From Saccharospirillum mangrovi (GTDB taxonomy: Bacteria > Pseudomonadota > Gammaproteobacteria > Pseudomonadales > Natronospirillaceae), in the NCBI RefSeq assembly GCF_003367315.1, contig NZ_CP031415.1, positions 3,532,001 through 3,596,000 of the forward strand: a stretch of DNA of 64,000 bases, read 5' to 3'. The notes under the pieces were generated by a model, which saw only the letters and a program-made list of their open reading frames with translations, did not search any database and was not told the origin of the DNA. A program made the translations under genes and the position numbers. The number at the start of each line of letters is the position of its first letter. Position 1 is the first letter of the stretch. Below, piece by piece: positions 53,272-63,042 of this stretch.

Positions 53272-53982
53272 TTATTCCGGCCCGATCACGTCGCGTCGGG
53301 CCATCCAGGCTTGCACCAAACCGGCCTGAAAAAACGGCAGCGGTTCTTCGAAACCGCTGGCTCTGACAATTCTCGACAGTTCGACCATCGACATCACACC
53401 CACATCCGTCGAATAGGCTTTTTTCAAACGCGTGATTTGTTCCGGTGTGACCTCAGCCTGAGTGGTGATGCGTTGCCACAACGCCAGGCTTTTTTCGTAT
53501 AAAGCCGAGCCGGTATCAAACACCAAATCCGAGCTGGCGAGGATCGCTTTGGGTTTTAATCGCTGCGCAATTTGGCGGAAAAATTTTTGCCGCGCCAGCC
53601 GATCGGTCAAAAATTGCGATACCAAAAAGCAGGTAGCGGCATCGAACTGTTGCGCCGGCGACAGGCTTTCCAGATAGCCATTCACCAGCGTGCAACGTTT
53701 GTCGATGCCTGCGTCGATTAAATTCTGCCGACACACCGCCATCATGCCCGCCGACGGTTCCACCAGGGTAAAGCGCCAGTCCGGAAACCGCTTTGCCAAA
53801 GCAATGGCTTCAGCACCCGTGCCCGCGCCAACGCACAGCAAATGAGCGTTGCTGGGCACATCGGCAAACACCGCCTCCAACAAGAACCGAAGCGCCGACT
53901 CAATCGGTTCACGACGCTTGGCTTGTTGGTCGTAACCGGCCGCTTGCTGATCAAAAATAGCGACGATTTTTTCCGGCCCCAT
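53272..53982 (-). CDS. Class I SAM-dependent methyltransferase
   Basis: A 236-residue methyltransferase. The SAM site is LLCVGAGTGAEAIALAKRFP near residue 45, the acidic strand end is TLVEPSAGMM, and ATCFLVSQFL is the post-motif strand. No specific substrate family is recognised. It lies 9 bases after the flavoprotein gene on the minus strand, so it is probably the last gene of the Rrf2-flavoprotein-methyltransferase unit. Confidence 0.85.
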   Translation of the reverse strand: MGPEKIVAIFDQQAAGYDQQAKRREPIESALRFLLEAVFADVPSNAHLLCVGAGTGAEAIALAKRFPDWRFTLVEPSAGMMAVCRQNLIDAGIDKRCTLVNGYLESLSPAQQFDAATCFLVSQFLTDRLARQKFFRQIAQRLKPKAILASSDLVFDTGSALYEKSLALWQRITTQAEVTPEQITRLKKAYSTDVGVMSMVELSRIVRASGFEEPLPFFQAGLVQAWMARRDVIGPE

Positions 53983-53991
53983 GGCGTTGCC

Positions 53992-54906
53992 TTACCCCGC
54001 CGACTGCATGATGGAATGGTGCATCAACGAGCGGTGCACCGCACTGCCCGCCATGGCGCCACCGGCCATGGCGAAGGTGACGTTGCCAAACGGCCGCGCG
54101 GCGTCGCCACAGGCAAACACACCCGGTACCGACGTGGCCTGCATCGCATCAACTTCAATGTAGCTGCCCATGGTGCCTTCGGTCAGCACGCAACCGAGTT
54201 GTTCGGCCAGGGTGTTGGTCATCGTCATTTTCGGTGCGACAAACAGACCGGCCAAATCGACCTCGCGGCCATCGGCCAGATGTACAACCGCACGCGTTTC
54301 GCCGCTGACGCGCGTGACAACTTCTCGTTCTACGGTTACACCGCGCAAACGCAGTTCATTCAACTGATCGGCACTCGGTTCAAACACGCCGTTAATGAAG
54401 AAGGTTGTCAGGCCCCAGTCGGGAATCATAAACGCCTGATGGAAGGATTCTTCGCTGCTCGCCAACACGCCCAAAGCGCCGCGATTCAATTCATAGCCGT
54501 GGCAATACGGGCAGTGAAATACCGTCTTGCCCCAGCCATCGTTCAGGCCCGGAATGTCCGGTAATTCATCGCGCACGCCGGTCGCCAGGATCAGATACAG
54601 GCCGCTATATTGTTCGCCACTATCGGTTTCGACTTTGAACACGCCATCGCGCGATTGCACGGTACTGGCAAGTCCATTCACCCAGGTAACGCTGGGGTAT
54701 TTCAATAATTGTTCGCGTGCTTCATCGGCAATCTGGCCGGGCGGTTTACCGTCCCCAATCACGCCGTGAGCGTGGCTGGCGAAGCGATTGCGGCGCTGAC
54801 CGCCGTCGATCATCAGCACAGTCCGATAACCGCGCGCTAACATCATGGCAGCGGCCATGCCCGCGTAGCTGCCGCCAACAATGACGACGTCGTAAGTTGT
54901 ATTCAT
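53992..54906 (-). CDS. NAD(P)/FAD-dependent oxidoreductase, thioredoxin-reductase-like
   Basis: A 304-residue flavoprotein. The FAD site is VVIVGGSYAGMAAAMMLARG at the N-terminus. A redox-active CXXC is present in FHCPYCHGYELNRG near residue 135, and VFACGDAARPFGNV near the C-terminus binds FAD. It lacks the normal thioredoxin-contact features of TrxB and resembles the stand-alone branch that acts on small dithiols. Its ATG overlaps the Rrf2 gene by 4 bases, so it is the probable target of that regulator. Confidence 0.88.
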   Translation of the reverse strand: MNTTYDVVIVGGSYAGMAAAMMLARGYRTVLMIDGGQRRNRFASHAHGVIGDGKPPGQIADEAREQLLKYPSVTWVNGLASTVQSRDGVFKVETDSGEQYSGLYLILATGVRDELPDIPGLNDGWGKTVFHCPYCHGYELNRGALGVLASSEESFHQAFMIPDWGLTTFFINGVFEPSADQLNELRLRGVTVEREVVTRVSGETRAVVHLADGREVDLAGLFVAPKMTMTNTLAEQLGCVLTEGTMGSYIEVDAMQATSVPGVFACGDAARPFGNVTFAMAGGAMAGSAVHRSLMHHSIMQSAG

Positions 54907-55346
54907 CGATGTGTCTCTCTGTGGGTTCGCATGCCGCGGTTAAAGTCGCGGGCGAGCTCGGCCAAGGTCACGCTTTTGAAGCGCTCCAGCAGTTGTTGCT
55001 CGGCACTGGCAAAGGCATCGCCAAGCGCCGCGTTTACCGCTTGTTCAACCAGACAACCCGGCATCTCAGTGCGATGCCCAATAGCCAGCAAAGCGGGCTC
55101 TCCCAACGCAACGTAGATGTCGTAGAAGGTGGTCGTTTCCAGATCGCACGCCACTTGCCAACCACCGCCGTGGCCTTTTTCCGAGCGCACCAAACCGTGC
55201 TCACGCAACCCGGCAAGAGTGCGACGAATGACGACGGGGTTGGTCTGCATCATGGCGGCCAGCGCATCCGAAGTGCGTGGCGCGCCGGCTTCGGCCAGAT
55301 GCAACAGGACGTGCAGAACGCCCGATAAGCGGCTGTCTCTTTTCAT
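54903..55346 (-). CDS. Rrf2 family transcriptional regulator
   Basis: A 147-residue winged-helix regulator: SGVLHVLLHLAEAGAPRTSDALAAMM and VVIRRTLAGLREHGLVRSEKG are the Rrf2 core. Of the three cysteines that hold an iron-sulfur cluster in IscR and NsrR only one is clearly placed (PGCLVEQAVN), so a cluster is unlikely and a thiol or ligand switch is more probable. The ATG at 55346 was chosen since the Rrf2 domain starts there; the frame is open to 55469. Confidence 0.85.
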   Translation of the reverse strand: MKRDSRLSGVLHVLLHLAEAGAPRTSDALAAMMQTNPVVIRRTLAGLREHGLVRSEKGHGGGWQVACDLETTTFYDIYVALGEPALLAIGHRTEMPGCLVEQAVNAALGDAFASAEQQLLERFKSVTLAELARDFNRGMRTHRETHR

Positions 55347-55353
55347 GTAACTT

Positions 55354-55382
55354 AGATTATTACGTGAAAATCGACTTGGCAA
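55354..55382 (-). promoter_or_regulatory. Promoter of the rrf2-flavoprotein unit
   Basis: The minus strand reads TTGCCA, a 17-base spacer and TAATCT. The expected start lies at about 55347, next to the ATG at 55346, so the message would be leaderless; no ribosome site is visible before that ATG. Confidence 0.5.
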
Positions 55383-55425
55383 GTTCACTTTTGTAATCGT
55401 TGTTTTGATCTGAACTGGCCGAAAC

Positions 55426-55450
55426 AAAAACGCCGGCACTAAGGCCGGCG
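55426..55450 (-). terminator. Terminator of glmS
   Basis: CGCCGGC pairs with GCCGGCG around a 6-base loop, and T5 follows on the minus strand. It lies 35 bases past the glmS stop. Confidence 0.8.
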
Positions 55451-55484
55451 TGGATGGAGCAGGATACAACAGTTGTTCGGACGG

Positions 55485-57314
<1,830 letters not shown>

Positions 57315-57402
57315 GGGAGGCTCCTTTTATTCGTGGTGCTCGCTTTCTTGTGCGCAAATAGTTGCAGAAAAAGTTGCGAGCGAAAAAGTCAAAAAACGAC
57401 GC

Positions 57403-58761
57403 TTAATTTTTACTGGGTCGTTGCCATTTACTGATGCTGACTTGGCGCGCGCGGCCGATGCTTAACTGATCGGCCGGCGCGGTTTTGGTGATCACTGAAC
57501 CTGCGCCAATAAAGGCGCCATCTTCGAGTGTGACCGGTGCCACCAAGGTGGAATTCGAGCCGACAAAAACACCGGCACCGATGTCGGTACGGAATTTATT
57601 GGCGCCGTCGTAATTGCAGGTGATAGTGCCGGCGCCGATGTTCGAGTGCGCACCCACGCGGGCGTCGCCAACGTAGCTGAGATGGTTGATCTTGGCGCCG
57701 GCTTCGACCTGGGCATTTTTGGTTTCGACAAAGTTGCCAACCTTGGCGCCATCGCCCAGGGTCGTGCCGGGGCGAATGCGGGCGAACGGACCGACCGTCA
57801 CTTGCGCACCCAACTCGGCGTCGTCAATTACGGTGTTGGCTTCGACCACGGCGCCGTCGCCCAGACGTGCGTTGCGAATCACACAGTTCGGGCCGATGCG
57901 CACGCCGGCACCTAACTCGACGTCACCTTCAAACACGCAATTAATGTCGATAAAACAGTCGGCACCGACGCTGATGTTGCCACGCACATCAACGCGCGCC
58001 GGATCGGCCAGACTGCAGCCAGCGAGCATCAGTTGTTCGGCTTGCCGACGCTGAAAACGACGTTCCAAGTCGGCCAGTTGCACGCGGTTATTCACACCCA
58101 GCGTTTCTTCAACATCGTCCGGTTCGGCGGTGCGCACAGCGATGCCTTCGCTCACCGCCATAGCGATCAAATCGGTCAGGTAATACTCGCCCTGAGCGTT
58201 GTTGTTGCTCAGCCGTGGCAGCCAGTCGTGCAGCACCCAGGCGGGCATGGCGAGAATGCCGGAGTTCACTTCGCGGATAGTTTTCTGCTCGGCGCTGGCG
58301 TCTTTTTCTTCGACGATGGCCTGCACCTCGCCTTGGGTGTTGCGCACGATGCGGCCGTAACCAGTTGGGTTATCCAGTGTGACCGTGAGCAGTGACAAGG
58401 TTTTCTCATCCACCTGACTGATCAACCGTTGCAGCGTTTCGACGCGAGTCAGCGGTACATCGCCGTACAACACCAACACGGTTCCGGTCGGCGGCAGATT
58501 TGGTAGCGCTTGCGCCACCGCATGGCCGGTGCCCAGTTGCTCCGCCTGCAACGCAAACTGCACCGGCTGATTCTGAAAATGCGCTTTGACGGCATCGCCG
58601 CCGTGCCCGATGACCAAGGTAATGTCAGACGCAAATTGACGAGCGGTGTCGACAACGTGCTGTGCCAGTGGCCGGCCGGCCAGTGGATGCAGCACTTTGG
58701 GCAGGCTCGATTTCATGCGTGATCCCTGGCCTGCGGCTAAAACAACTACGGTGACGTCCAT
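57403..58761 (-). CDS. glmU: Bifunctional GlcNAc-1-phosphate uridyltransferase / glucosamine-1-phosphate acetyltransferase
   Basis: A 452-residue two-domain enzyme that makes UDP-GlcNAc. The N-terminal pyrophosphorylase has VVLAAGQGSRMKSSLPKVLH and VLVLYGDVPL. The C-terminal acetyltransferase is a left-handed beta helix with many hexapeptide repeats (from about residue 250), including NFVETKNAQVEAGAKINHLS and NIGAGTITCNYDGANK. The order glmU then glmS is conserved in gammaproteobacteria. Its start is divergent from the epimerase gene. Confidence 0.97.
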   Translation of the reverse strand: MDVTVVVLAAGQGSRMKSSLPKVLHPLAGRPLAQHVVDTARQFASDITLVIGHGGDAVKAHFQNQPVQFALQAEQLGTGHAVAQALPNLPPTGTVLVLYGDVPLTRVETLQRLISQVDEKTLSLLTVTLDNPTGYGRIVRNTQGEVQAIVEEKDASAEQKTIREVNSGILAMPAWVLHDWLPRLSNNNAQGEYYLTDLIAMAVSEGIAVRTAEPDDVEETLGVNNRVQLADLERRFQRRQAEQLMLAGCSLADPARVDVRGNISVGADCFIDINCVFEGDVELGAGVRIGPNCVIRNARLGDGAVVEANTVIDDAELGAQVTVGPFARIRPGTTLGDGAKVGNFVETKNAQVEAGAKINHLSYVGDARVGAHSNIGAGTITCNYDGANKFRTDIGAGVFVGSNSTLVAPVTLEDGAFIGAGSVITKTAPADQLSIGRARQVSISKWQRPSKN

Positions 58762-58942
58762 GCGTCGACTCCAATAGTGAAACGGTGAGTGGACTGCATT
58801 GTAGAGCCAAAGCCCGGCGACACAACCCGGCCTTAGTCAGGATTTTTTTGACGAAACGAAAAGACGGCGACGGTGTACCTGACACAGGCGTTCAGGGATA
58901 ATGCCGCCACTGCCTATAACGGGATCGGTTCAGGACGTGACG

Positions 58943-59950
58943 ATGAAAATTTTGGTAACCGGCGCCGCCGGTTTTATTGGCTTTCACCTCAGCCAGGCAC
59001 TGCTGGCCCGGGGCGATACGGTGGTCGGTATCGACAACCTCAACGACTACTACGAAGTCAGTCTGAAAGAAGCCCGTTTGGCACAGTTGGATGGACAAAA
59101 GGGTTTCAGCTTTCAGCGTCTCGACGTCGCTGACCGCGACGGCATGGAAGCGCTGTTTGCCGCTCACCAGTTTGATCGAGTGGTGCATTTAGCGGCGCAG
59201 GCCGGGGTGCGTTATTCGATTGAGAATCCGCACGCTTACGTGCAGGCCAATCTGGTTGGCTTTATGAACATTCTGGAAGGCTGCCGGCACCAGCAAGTGG
59301 CGCATCTGGTGTATGCGTCGTCCAGTTCGGTGTATGGCGCCAATGAGTTGCAGCCGTTCAGCGAACAGCATGCGGTGGATCACCCGGTGTCGTTGTACGC
59401 GGCGTCGAAGAAATCGAATGAAATGATGGCGCACAGTTACGCCAGTCTGTATGACTTGCCCTGCACCGGGCTGCGCTTTTTCACCGTGTACGGACCTTGG
59501 GGCCGACCGGACATGGCGTTGTTCAAATTCACTCGCGGCATCATCGATGGCAAACCCATCGACCTGTACAACGGCGGCGACATGGTGCGCGATTTCACCT
59601 ACATCGACGACATCATTGAAGGGGTGGTCCGCACCACCGATCACATTGCCCAGGCCGACCCGGACTGGCGCGCCAGCGAACCGCGCCCCGACACCAGCTA
59701 TGCGCCCTACCGGATCTACAATATCGGTAACAACACCCCGGTGAAGCTGCTCGATTTTGTCGATGCGATTGAAACCGCCGTTGGCAAGCCCGCGCAGCGT
59801 AACTTAATGCCGATGCAGGATGGTGACGTGCCGTCCACTTACGCCGATGTTTCGGCGCTGGAAAGCGCCGTCGGCTTCAAACCGTCAACACCGATTCAGA
59901 CTGGTGTTGATCGGTTTGTCGCCTGGTATCGCGACTACTACAACGTCTGA
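58943..59950 (+). CDS. NAD-dependent epimerase, UDP-glucuronate 4-epimerase-like
   Basis: A 335-residue extended SDR. The NAD site is MKILVTGAAGFIGFHLSQAL. GIDNLNDYYEVSLKEARL is diagnostic of the UDP-glucuronate 4-epimerase branch. The catalytic Tyr and Lys lie in SLYAASKKSNE, and GLRFFTVYGPWGRPDMA follows. The enzyme makes UDP-galacturonate for surface polysaccharide. It is divergent from glmU, which makes UDP-GlcNAc, so both serve envelope sugar supply. The ATG at 58943 is preceded by CAGGA; a frame from 58901 is longer but has no site. Confidence 0.9.
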   Translation: MKILVTGAAGFIGFHLSQALLARGDTVVGIDNLNDYYEVSLKEARLAQLDGQKGFSFQRLDVADRDGMEALFAAHQFDRVVHLAAQAGVRYSIENPHAYVQANLVGFMNILEGCRHQQVAHLVYASSSSVYGANELQPFSEQHAVDHPVSLYAASKKSNEMMAHSYASLYDLPCTGLRFFTVYGPWGRPDMALFKFTRGIIDGKPIDLYNGGDMVRDFTYIDDIIEGVVRTTDHIAQADPDWRASEPRPDTSYAPYRIYNIGNNTPVKLLDFVDAIETAVGKPAQRNLMPMQDGDVPSTYADVSALESAVGFKPSTPIQTGVDRFVAWYRDYYNV

Positions 59951-60901
59951 TCAGACCCAGCCGAGTGCGCGTAACGCCACCAGCCCCAGGCTGGTGGTGA
60001 TCAGACTCAACACCGTAGACGTGGCGATGATCGACGCCGCCAGGTTGGCGTTGCCGCCCATGGCACGCACCATCACATAGCTGGCCGCCGCCGTGGGTGA
60101 GGCCGACATCAGATAGAACACGCCCAATTCAATGCCGCTGTAACCCAGCCAATGCGCAATCAACACCGCTGACCCCGGAATAAAAATCAGCTTAAACGCC
60201 GATGCCCAGGCGGTGACTCGTCCGGCTTCAATAAAGCCACGCCAGGACAAACTGGCACCGACGCAGATCAACGCCAGTGGCAAGGTCATACGGGCAAAGT
60301 ATTCGCCGGTATCCATCACCCAGTTCGGCACCGGAATGTTCAGCAAGACAATGGCCGAGGCCAGCAGGATGGCAATGATCAGCGGGTTCTTGGCCATGTC
60401 CTGAACGGCGCCGACCACCGGGTGGCGATCACTGGCCCGAGGCGACCAGCGACTGAGCGTGACCACAGCGAGAATGTTGTACAGCAAGGTCACAAAGGCG
60501 AGATACACCGACGCCAGCAAGGCCGCTTCCTGCCCAAAGGCATTCAGGCAAAACGCCAGACCGACAATGCCCATGTTGCCGCGAAAGCTGCCCTGCACGA
60601 ACACGCCGCGTTCGTCGTGATGCGGCACCAGAGTCCGGGTCACCAGCGACAGAACCAAAAACCACAGTGCGGTGAACACCAGCGCCAGAAAAATAATACC
60701 GCCGCCGGGCATGCTGGTCGGGCGTGCACTGACGATGTTGAGGAACAACAAACTTGGCAACGCCACGTTAAACACCAGCTTGGAACCGCCTTGAACGAAG
60801 GCGTCGTTAATCCAATCCCAGCGGCGAAACGCCATGCCCAGAATCACCACCAATGCGATGGGGCCAGTAACTTCGAGGGAAAACAGCAACAGCGACAACA
60901 C
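59951..60901 (-). CDS. AEC family transporter
   Basis: A 316-residue membrane protein with about ten hydrophobic segments and the auxin-efflux-carrier family layout: LVFNVALPSLLFLNIVSA near residue 42, GSFRGNMGIVGLAFCLNAFG in the middle, and FYLMSASPTAAASYVMVRAMGG near the end. The start is a GTG at 60901 without a clear ribosome site. The substrate is unknown. Its stop abuts the epimerase stop with no gap. The 107 bases upstream show nothing. Confidence 0.85.
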   Translation of the reverse strand: MLSLLLFSLEVTGPIALVVILGMAFRRWDWINDAFVQGGSKLVFNVALPSLLFLNIVSARPTSMPGGGIIFLALVFTALWFLVLSLVTRTLVPHHDERGVFVQGSFRGNMGIVGLAFCLNAFGQEAALLASVYLAFVTLLYNILAVVTLSRWSPRASDRHPVVGAVQDMAKNPLIIAILLASAIVLLNIPVPNWVMDTGEYFARMTLPLALICVGASLSWRGFIEAGRVTAWASAFKLIFIPGSAVLIAHWLGYSGIELGVFYLMSASPTAAASYVMVRAMGGNANLAASIIATSTVLSLITTSLGLVALRALGWV

Positions 60902-61008
60902 GGCGGGAGGCGTCCAGCGGAAAGGGGCGCCCAGTATAGAGAGGCAAGCCGATCGCAGCCAGCAACGCTGCGGCCACGACCGGTTTCAGTGATACCCGAC
61001 TTCAGGCC

Positions 61009-61389
61009 TTACTTAAGGCGTTTCAGATCGGCTTCGATCTCTTCGATCTTGTTCTGAACCACTTTCTCCAGGTGGTGGAGATCGTCCAGAATTTTCTTCT
61101 TCAGATCGGTTTCCACGTGCACGCGACGGGCGATGGAATCCAGCTCGTCAACAATCTGCCGCAACGCCGGAGAAATTTCCGTGGTGTCCATGTAGCTGCG
61201 AGTACCGCTGTCGACCTTGACGCGTTTTTGCTGGCGCGGGTATTTGAATTTCTCGCTGCGGGCAAAGAGGTCGCCCTTTTCGCGCTTGTAGTAGATCTTC
61301 AGAATATCGTCGTAGCCTTCGGTGCGAAGGGTATACTTTTCGATCTTGTCGGTGTCGGTCACGCCGACAGCATTCAGGTGTTCAAACAT
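61009..61389 (-). CDS. UPF0325/DUF3461 family protein (YaeH-like)
   Basis: A 126-residue protein. MFEHLNAVGVTDTDKIEKYT, then ILKIYYKREKGDLFARSEKF and KYPRQQKR match the UPF0325 family of E. coli YaeH, whose function is not established. The C-terminus is coiled coil (KILDDLHHLEKVVQNKIEEI). The ATG at 61389 follows CAAGGA; the frame is open to 61656 but the extra part is not family sequence. Confidence 0.9.
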   Translation of the reverse strand: MFEHLNAVGVTDTDKIEKYTLRTEGYDDILKIYYKREKGDLFARSEKFKYPRQQKRVKVDSGTRSYMDTTEISPALRQIVDELDSIARRVHVETDLKKKILDDLHHLEKVVQNKIEEIEADLKRLK

Positions 61390-61536
61390 CGAGCATCCTT
61401 GAGCGATTAGATGTGAGTGGGTGTACGAATTTTGTACTAAGCCTAGATTACGCCAACAAGGGCCGCAATCAACAAGCAACCCGCGTGCCTGTCGCAGTTC
61501 CATAAAAGCCACGCCAAAACGGAAATAGAATGCACC

Positions 61537-61821
61537 ATGACGTTGCACATTCGCCTGCTTGAGCTCGAACGTTACCTGCCCAACGTGAATAACGACGCCG
61601 ATTTGCAGCGCGCCCTGGGTCCGCTGAAACGCTACTGCCGCGAACAGACCAACCACGCGTTAACGCTGGCGCCGTTTTCGGAAGCGGACCGGGGTGAGGC
61701 CGCGGTGGTCATCATCGGCACCGATAAAGGCAAAATCGAATCGGCGGTGCGGTTACTGGAAGAATGGATGGAAGCGACGCTGCCGGGGCAGATGCTGCGG
61801 TTTGAAGGGAATTGGTTATAA
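61537..61821 (+). CDS. Small DUF503-like protein
   Basis: A 94-residue protein with the pattern of DUF503 (YlxP-like): a short hydrophobic strand then LELERYLPN, a middle helix LQRALGPLKRYCREQ, the strand AAVVIIGTDKGKIESAVRLLEEWMEATLP and a final strand. The resemblance is by pattern only. No ribosome site is obvious before the ATG. It lies alone between the YaeH-like gene and a repeat before fbaA. Confidence 0.55.
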   Translation: MTLHIRLLELERYLPNVNNDADLQRALGPLKRYCREQTNHALTLAPFSEADRGEAAVVIIGTDKGKIESAVRLLEEWMEATLPGQMLRFEGNWL

Positions 61822-61870
61822 GACTGTCGTTATCGGAACAATGTCATTCCGGAATAGCCAGTTATTGAAT

Positions 61871-61897
61871 GTCATCCCGGATCAAGTCCGGGATGAC
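61871..61897. repeat. GTCATCCCGG palindromic repeat near fbaA 3' end
   Basis: GTCATCCCGGA pairs exactly with TCCGGGATGAC around TCAAG. It is the cleanest copy of the family seen at 233-376 and 38599-38649. It lies between the convergent ends of the DUF503-like gene and fbaA, and may serve both as a terminator-like hairpin. Confidence 0.8.
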
Positions 61898-61917
61898 GAA
61901 CCCGATTTCAGCGAAAC

Positions 61918-62994
61918 TCAGTTACGGCCGATAGCGTTCAGATCGGCGAAGGTTTTTTCCAGTCGCTTGATCATGCTTTCTTCGCCTTTGCGCAACCAGA
62001 CGCGCGGGTCGTAGAACTTCTTGTTCGGCTTGTCGTCGCCTTCCGGGTTGCCGATCTGGCTTTGCAGATAGCCTTCGTTTTCCTGGTAGTACTGACGAAT
62101 GCCGTCCCAGTTTGCCCACTGCGTATCGGTGTCGATGTTCATCTTGATGACGCCGTAGCTGATCGCTTCCTTGATTTCCGCCTCGGTGGAACCGGAACCG
62201 CCGTGGAAAACAAAGTTCAGAGCGTTTTTACCGAGACCGAACACTTCCGAACAGTGCGCTTGGGAATCACGCAGAATGGTCGGCTTCAGTTTAACGTTGC
62301 CCGGCTTGTACACGCCGTGCACGTTGCCGAAAGACGCGGCGATGGTGAAACGCGGGCTGATGGCATTCAGCGTTTTGTAGGCGTAGGCCACGTGCTCAGG
62401 TTGGGTGTAGAGGCTGGATTCGTCGGCACCGCTGTTATCGACGCCGTCTTCTTCACCGCCGGTGACACCCAGTTCAATTTCCAGCGTCATGCCCATCTTG
62501 CTCATGCGCTCCAGGTATTGGGCGCAGGTAGCAACGTTGTCTTCCAGGCTGTCTTCCGACAGGTCAATCATGTGTGACGAGAACAACGGCTTGCCGGTTT
62601 CGGCGTAGTGTTTTTCACCGGCGTCGAGCAGGCCGTCGATCCACGGCAGCAATTTACGCGCAGCGTGGTCGGTGTGCAGGATCACCGGCACGCCGTAGGT
62701 TTCAGCCACGGTATGCACGTGGCGAGCACCGGCCAGCGCGCCCAGAATGGCGTTGCCCTGACCTTCGAGTTTCAGGCCCTTACCGGCGAGAAAACCAGCA
62801 CCGCCATTGGAGAACTGAATGATCACCGGCGAGCCAACGCGTGCAGCGGCTTCTAATGTGGCGTTGATGGTATCGGTGTTGACGCAGTTGACCGCTGGCA
62901 GCGCAAAGCCTTCGGCCTTGGCGATTTCAAAAATCTTCTGCACATCGTCGCCAGTGGCAACGCCGGGTTTGACGACATCGAATACTTTGGTCAT
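61918..62994 (-). CDS. fbaA: Class II fructose-bisphosphate aldolase
   Basis: A 358-residue zinc aldolase of glycolysis and gluconeogenesis. Family motifs are VIIQFSNGGAGFLAGKGL near residue 54, the zinc histidine in VPVILHTDHAARKLLPWIDG, ELGVTGGEEDGVDNS, and VFHGGSGSTEAEIKEAISYG. Length matches class IIA. AGGAGGGT precedes the ATG. It follows pgk after about 48 bases, as in many gammaproteobacteria. Confidence 0.96.
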   Translation of the reverse strand: MTKVFDVVKPGVATGDDVQKIFEIAKAEGFALPAVNCVNTDTINATLEAAARVGSPVIIQFSNGGAGFLAGKGLKLEGQGNAILGALAGARHVHTVAETYGVPVILHTDHAARKLLPWIDGLLDAGEKHYAETGKPLFSSHMIDLSEDSLEDNVATCAQYLERMSKMGMTLEIELGVTGGEEDGVDNSGADESSLYTQPEHVAYAYKTLNAISPRFTIAASFGNVHGVYKPGNVKLKPTILRDSQAHCSEVFGLGKNALNFVFHGGSGSTEAEIKEAISYGVIKMNIDTDTQWANWDGIRQYYQENEGYLQSQIGNPEGDDKPNKKFYDPRVWLRKGEESMIKRLEKTFADLNAIGRN

Positions 62995-63013
62995 GGCTGG
63001 AACCCTCCTGTTG

Positions 63014-63030
63014 GGGCGGCCGGGCCGCCC
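63014..63030 (-). other. Hairpin between pgk and fbaA
   Basis: GGGCGGC pairs with GCCGCCC around CGG, directly before the fbaA ribosome site. With no T tract it is probably not a terminator; it may stabilise the pgk part of the message. Confidence 0.5.
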
Positions 63031-63042
63031 ATCGGTATTATT

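Noticed and set aside
57315-57402. glmS ribozyme before glmS
   Set aside because: The 88-base gap is too short, and the glmS ribozyme is a Gram-positive feature.
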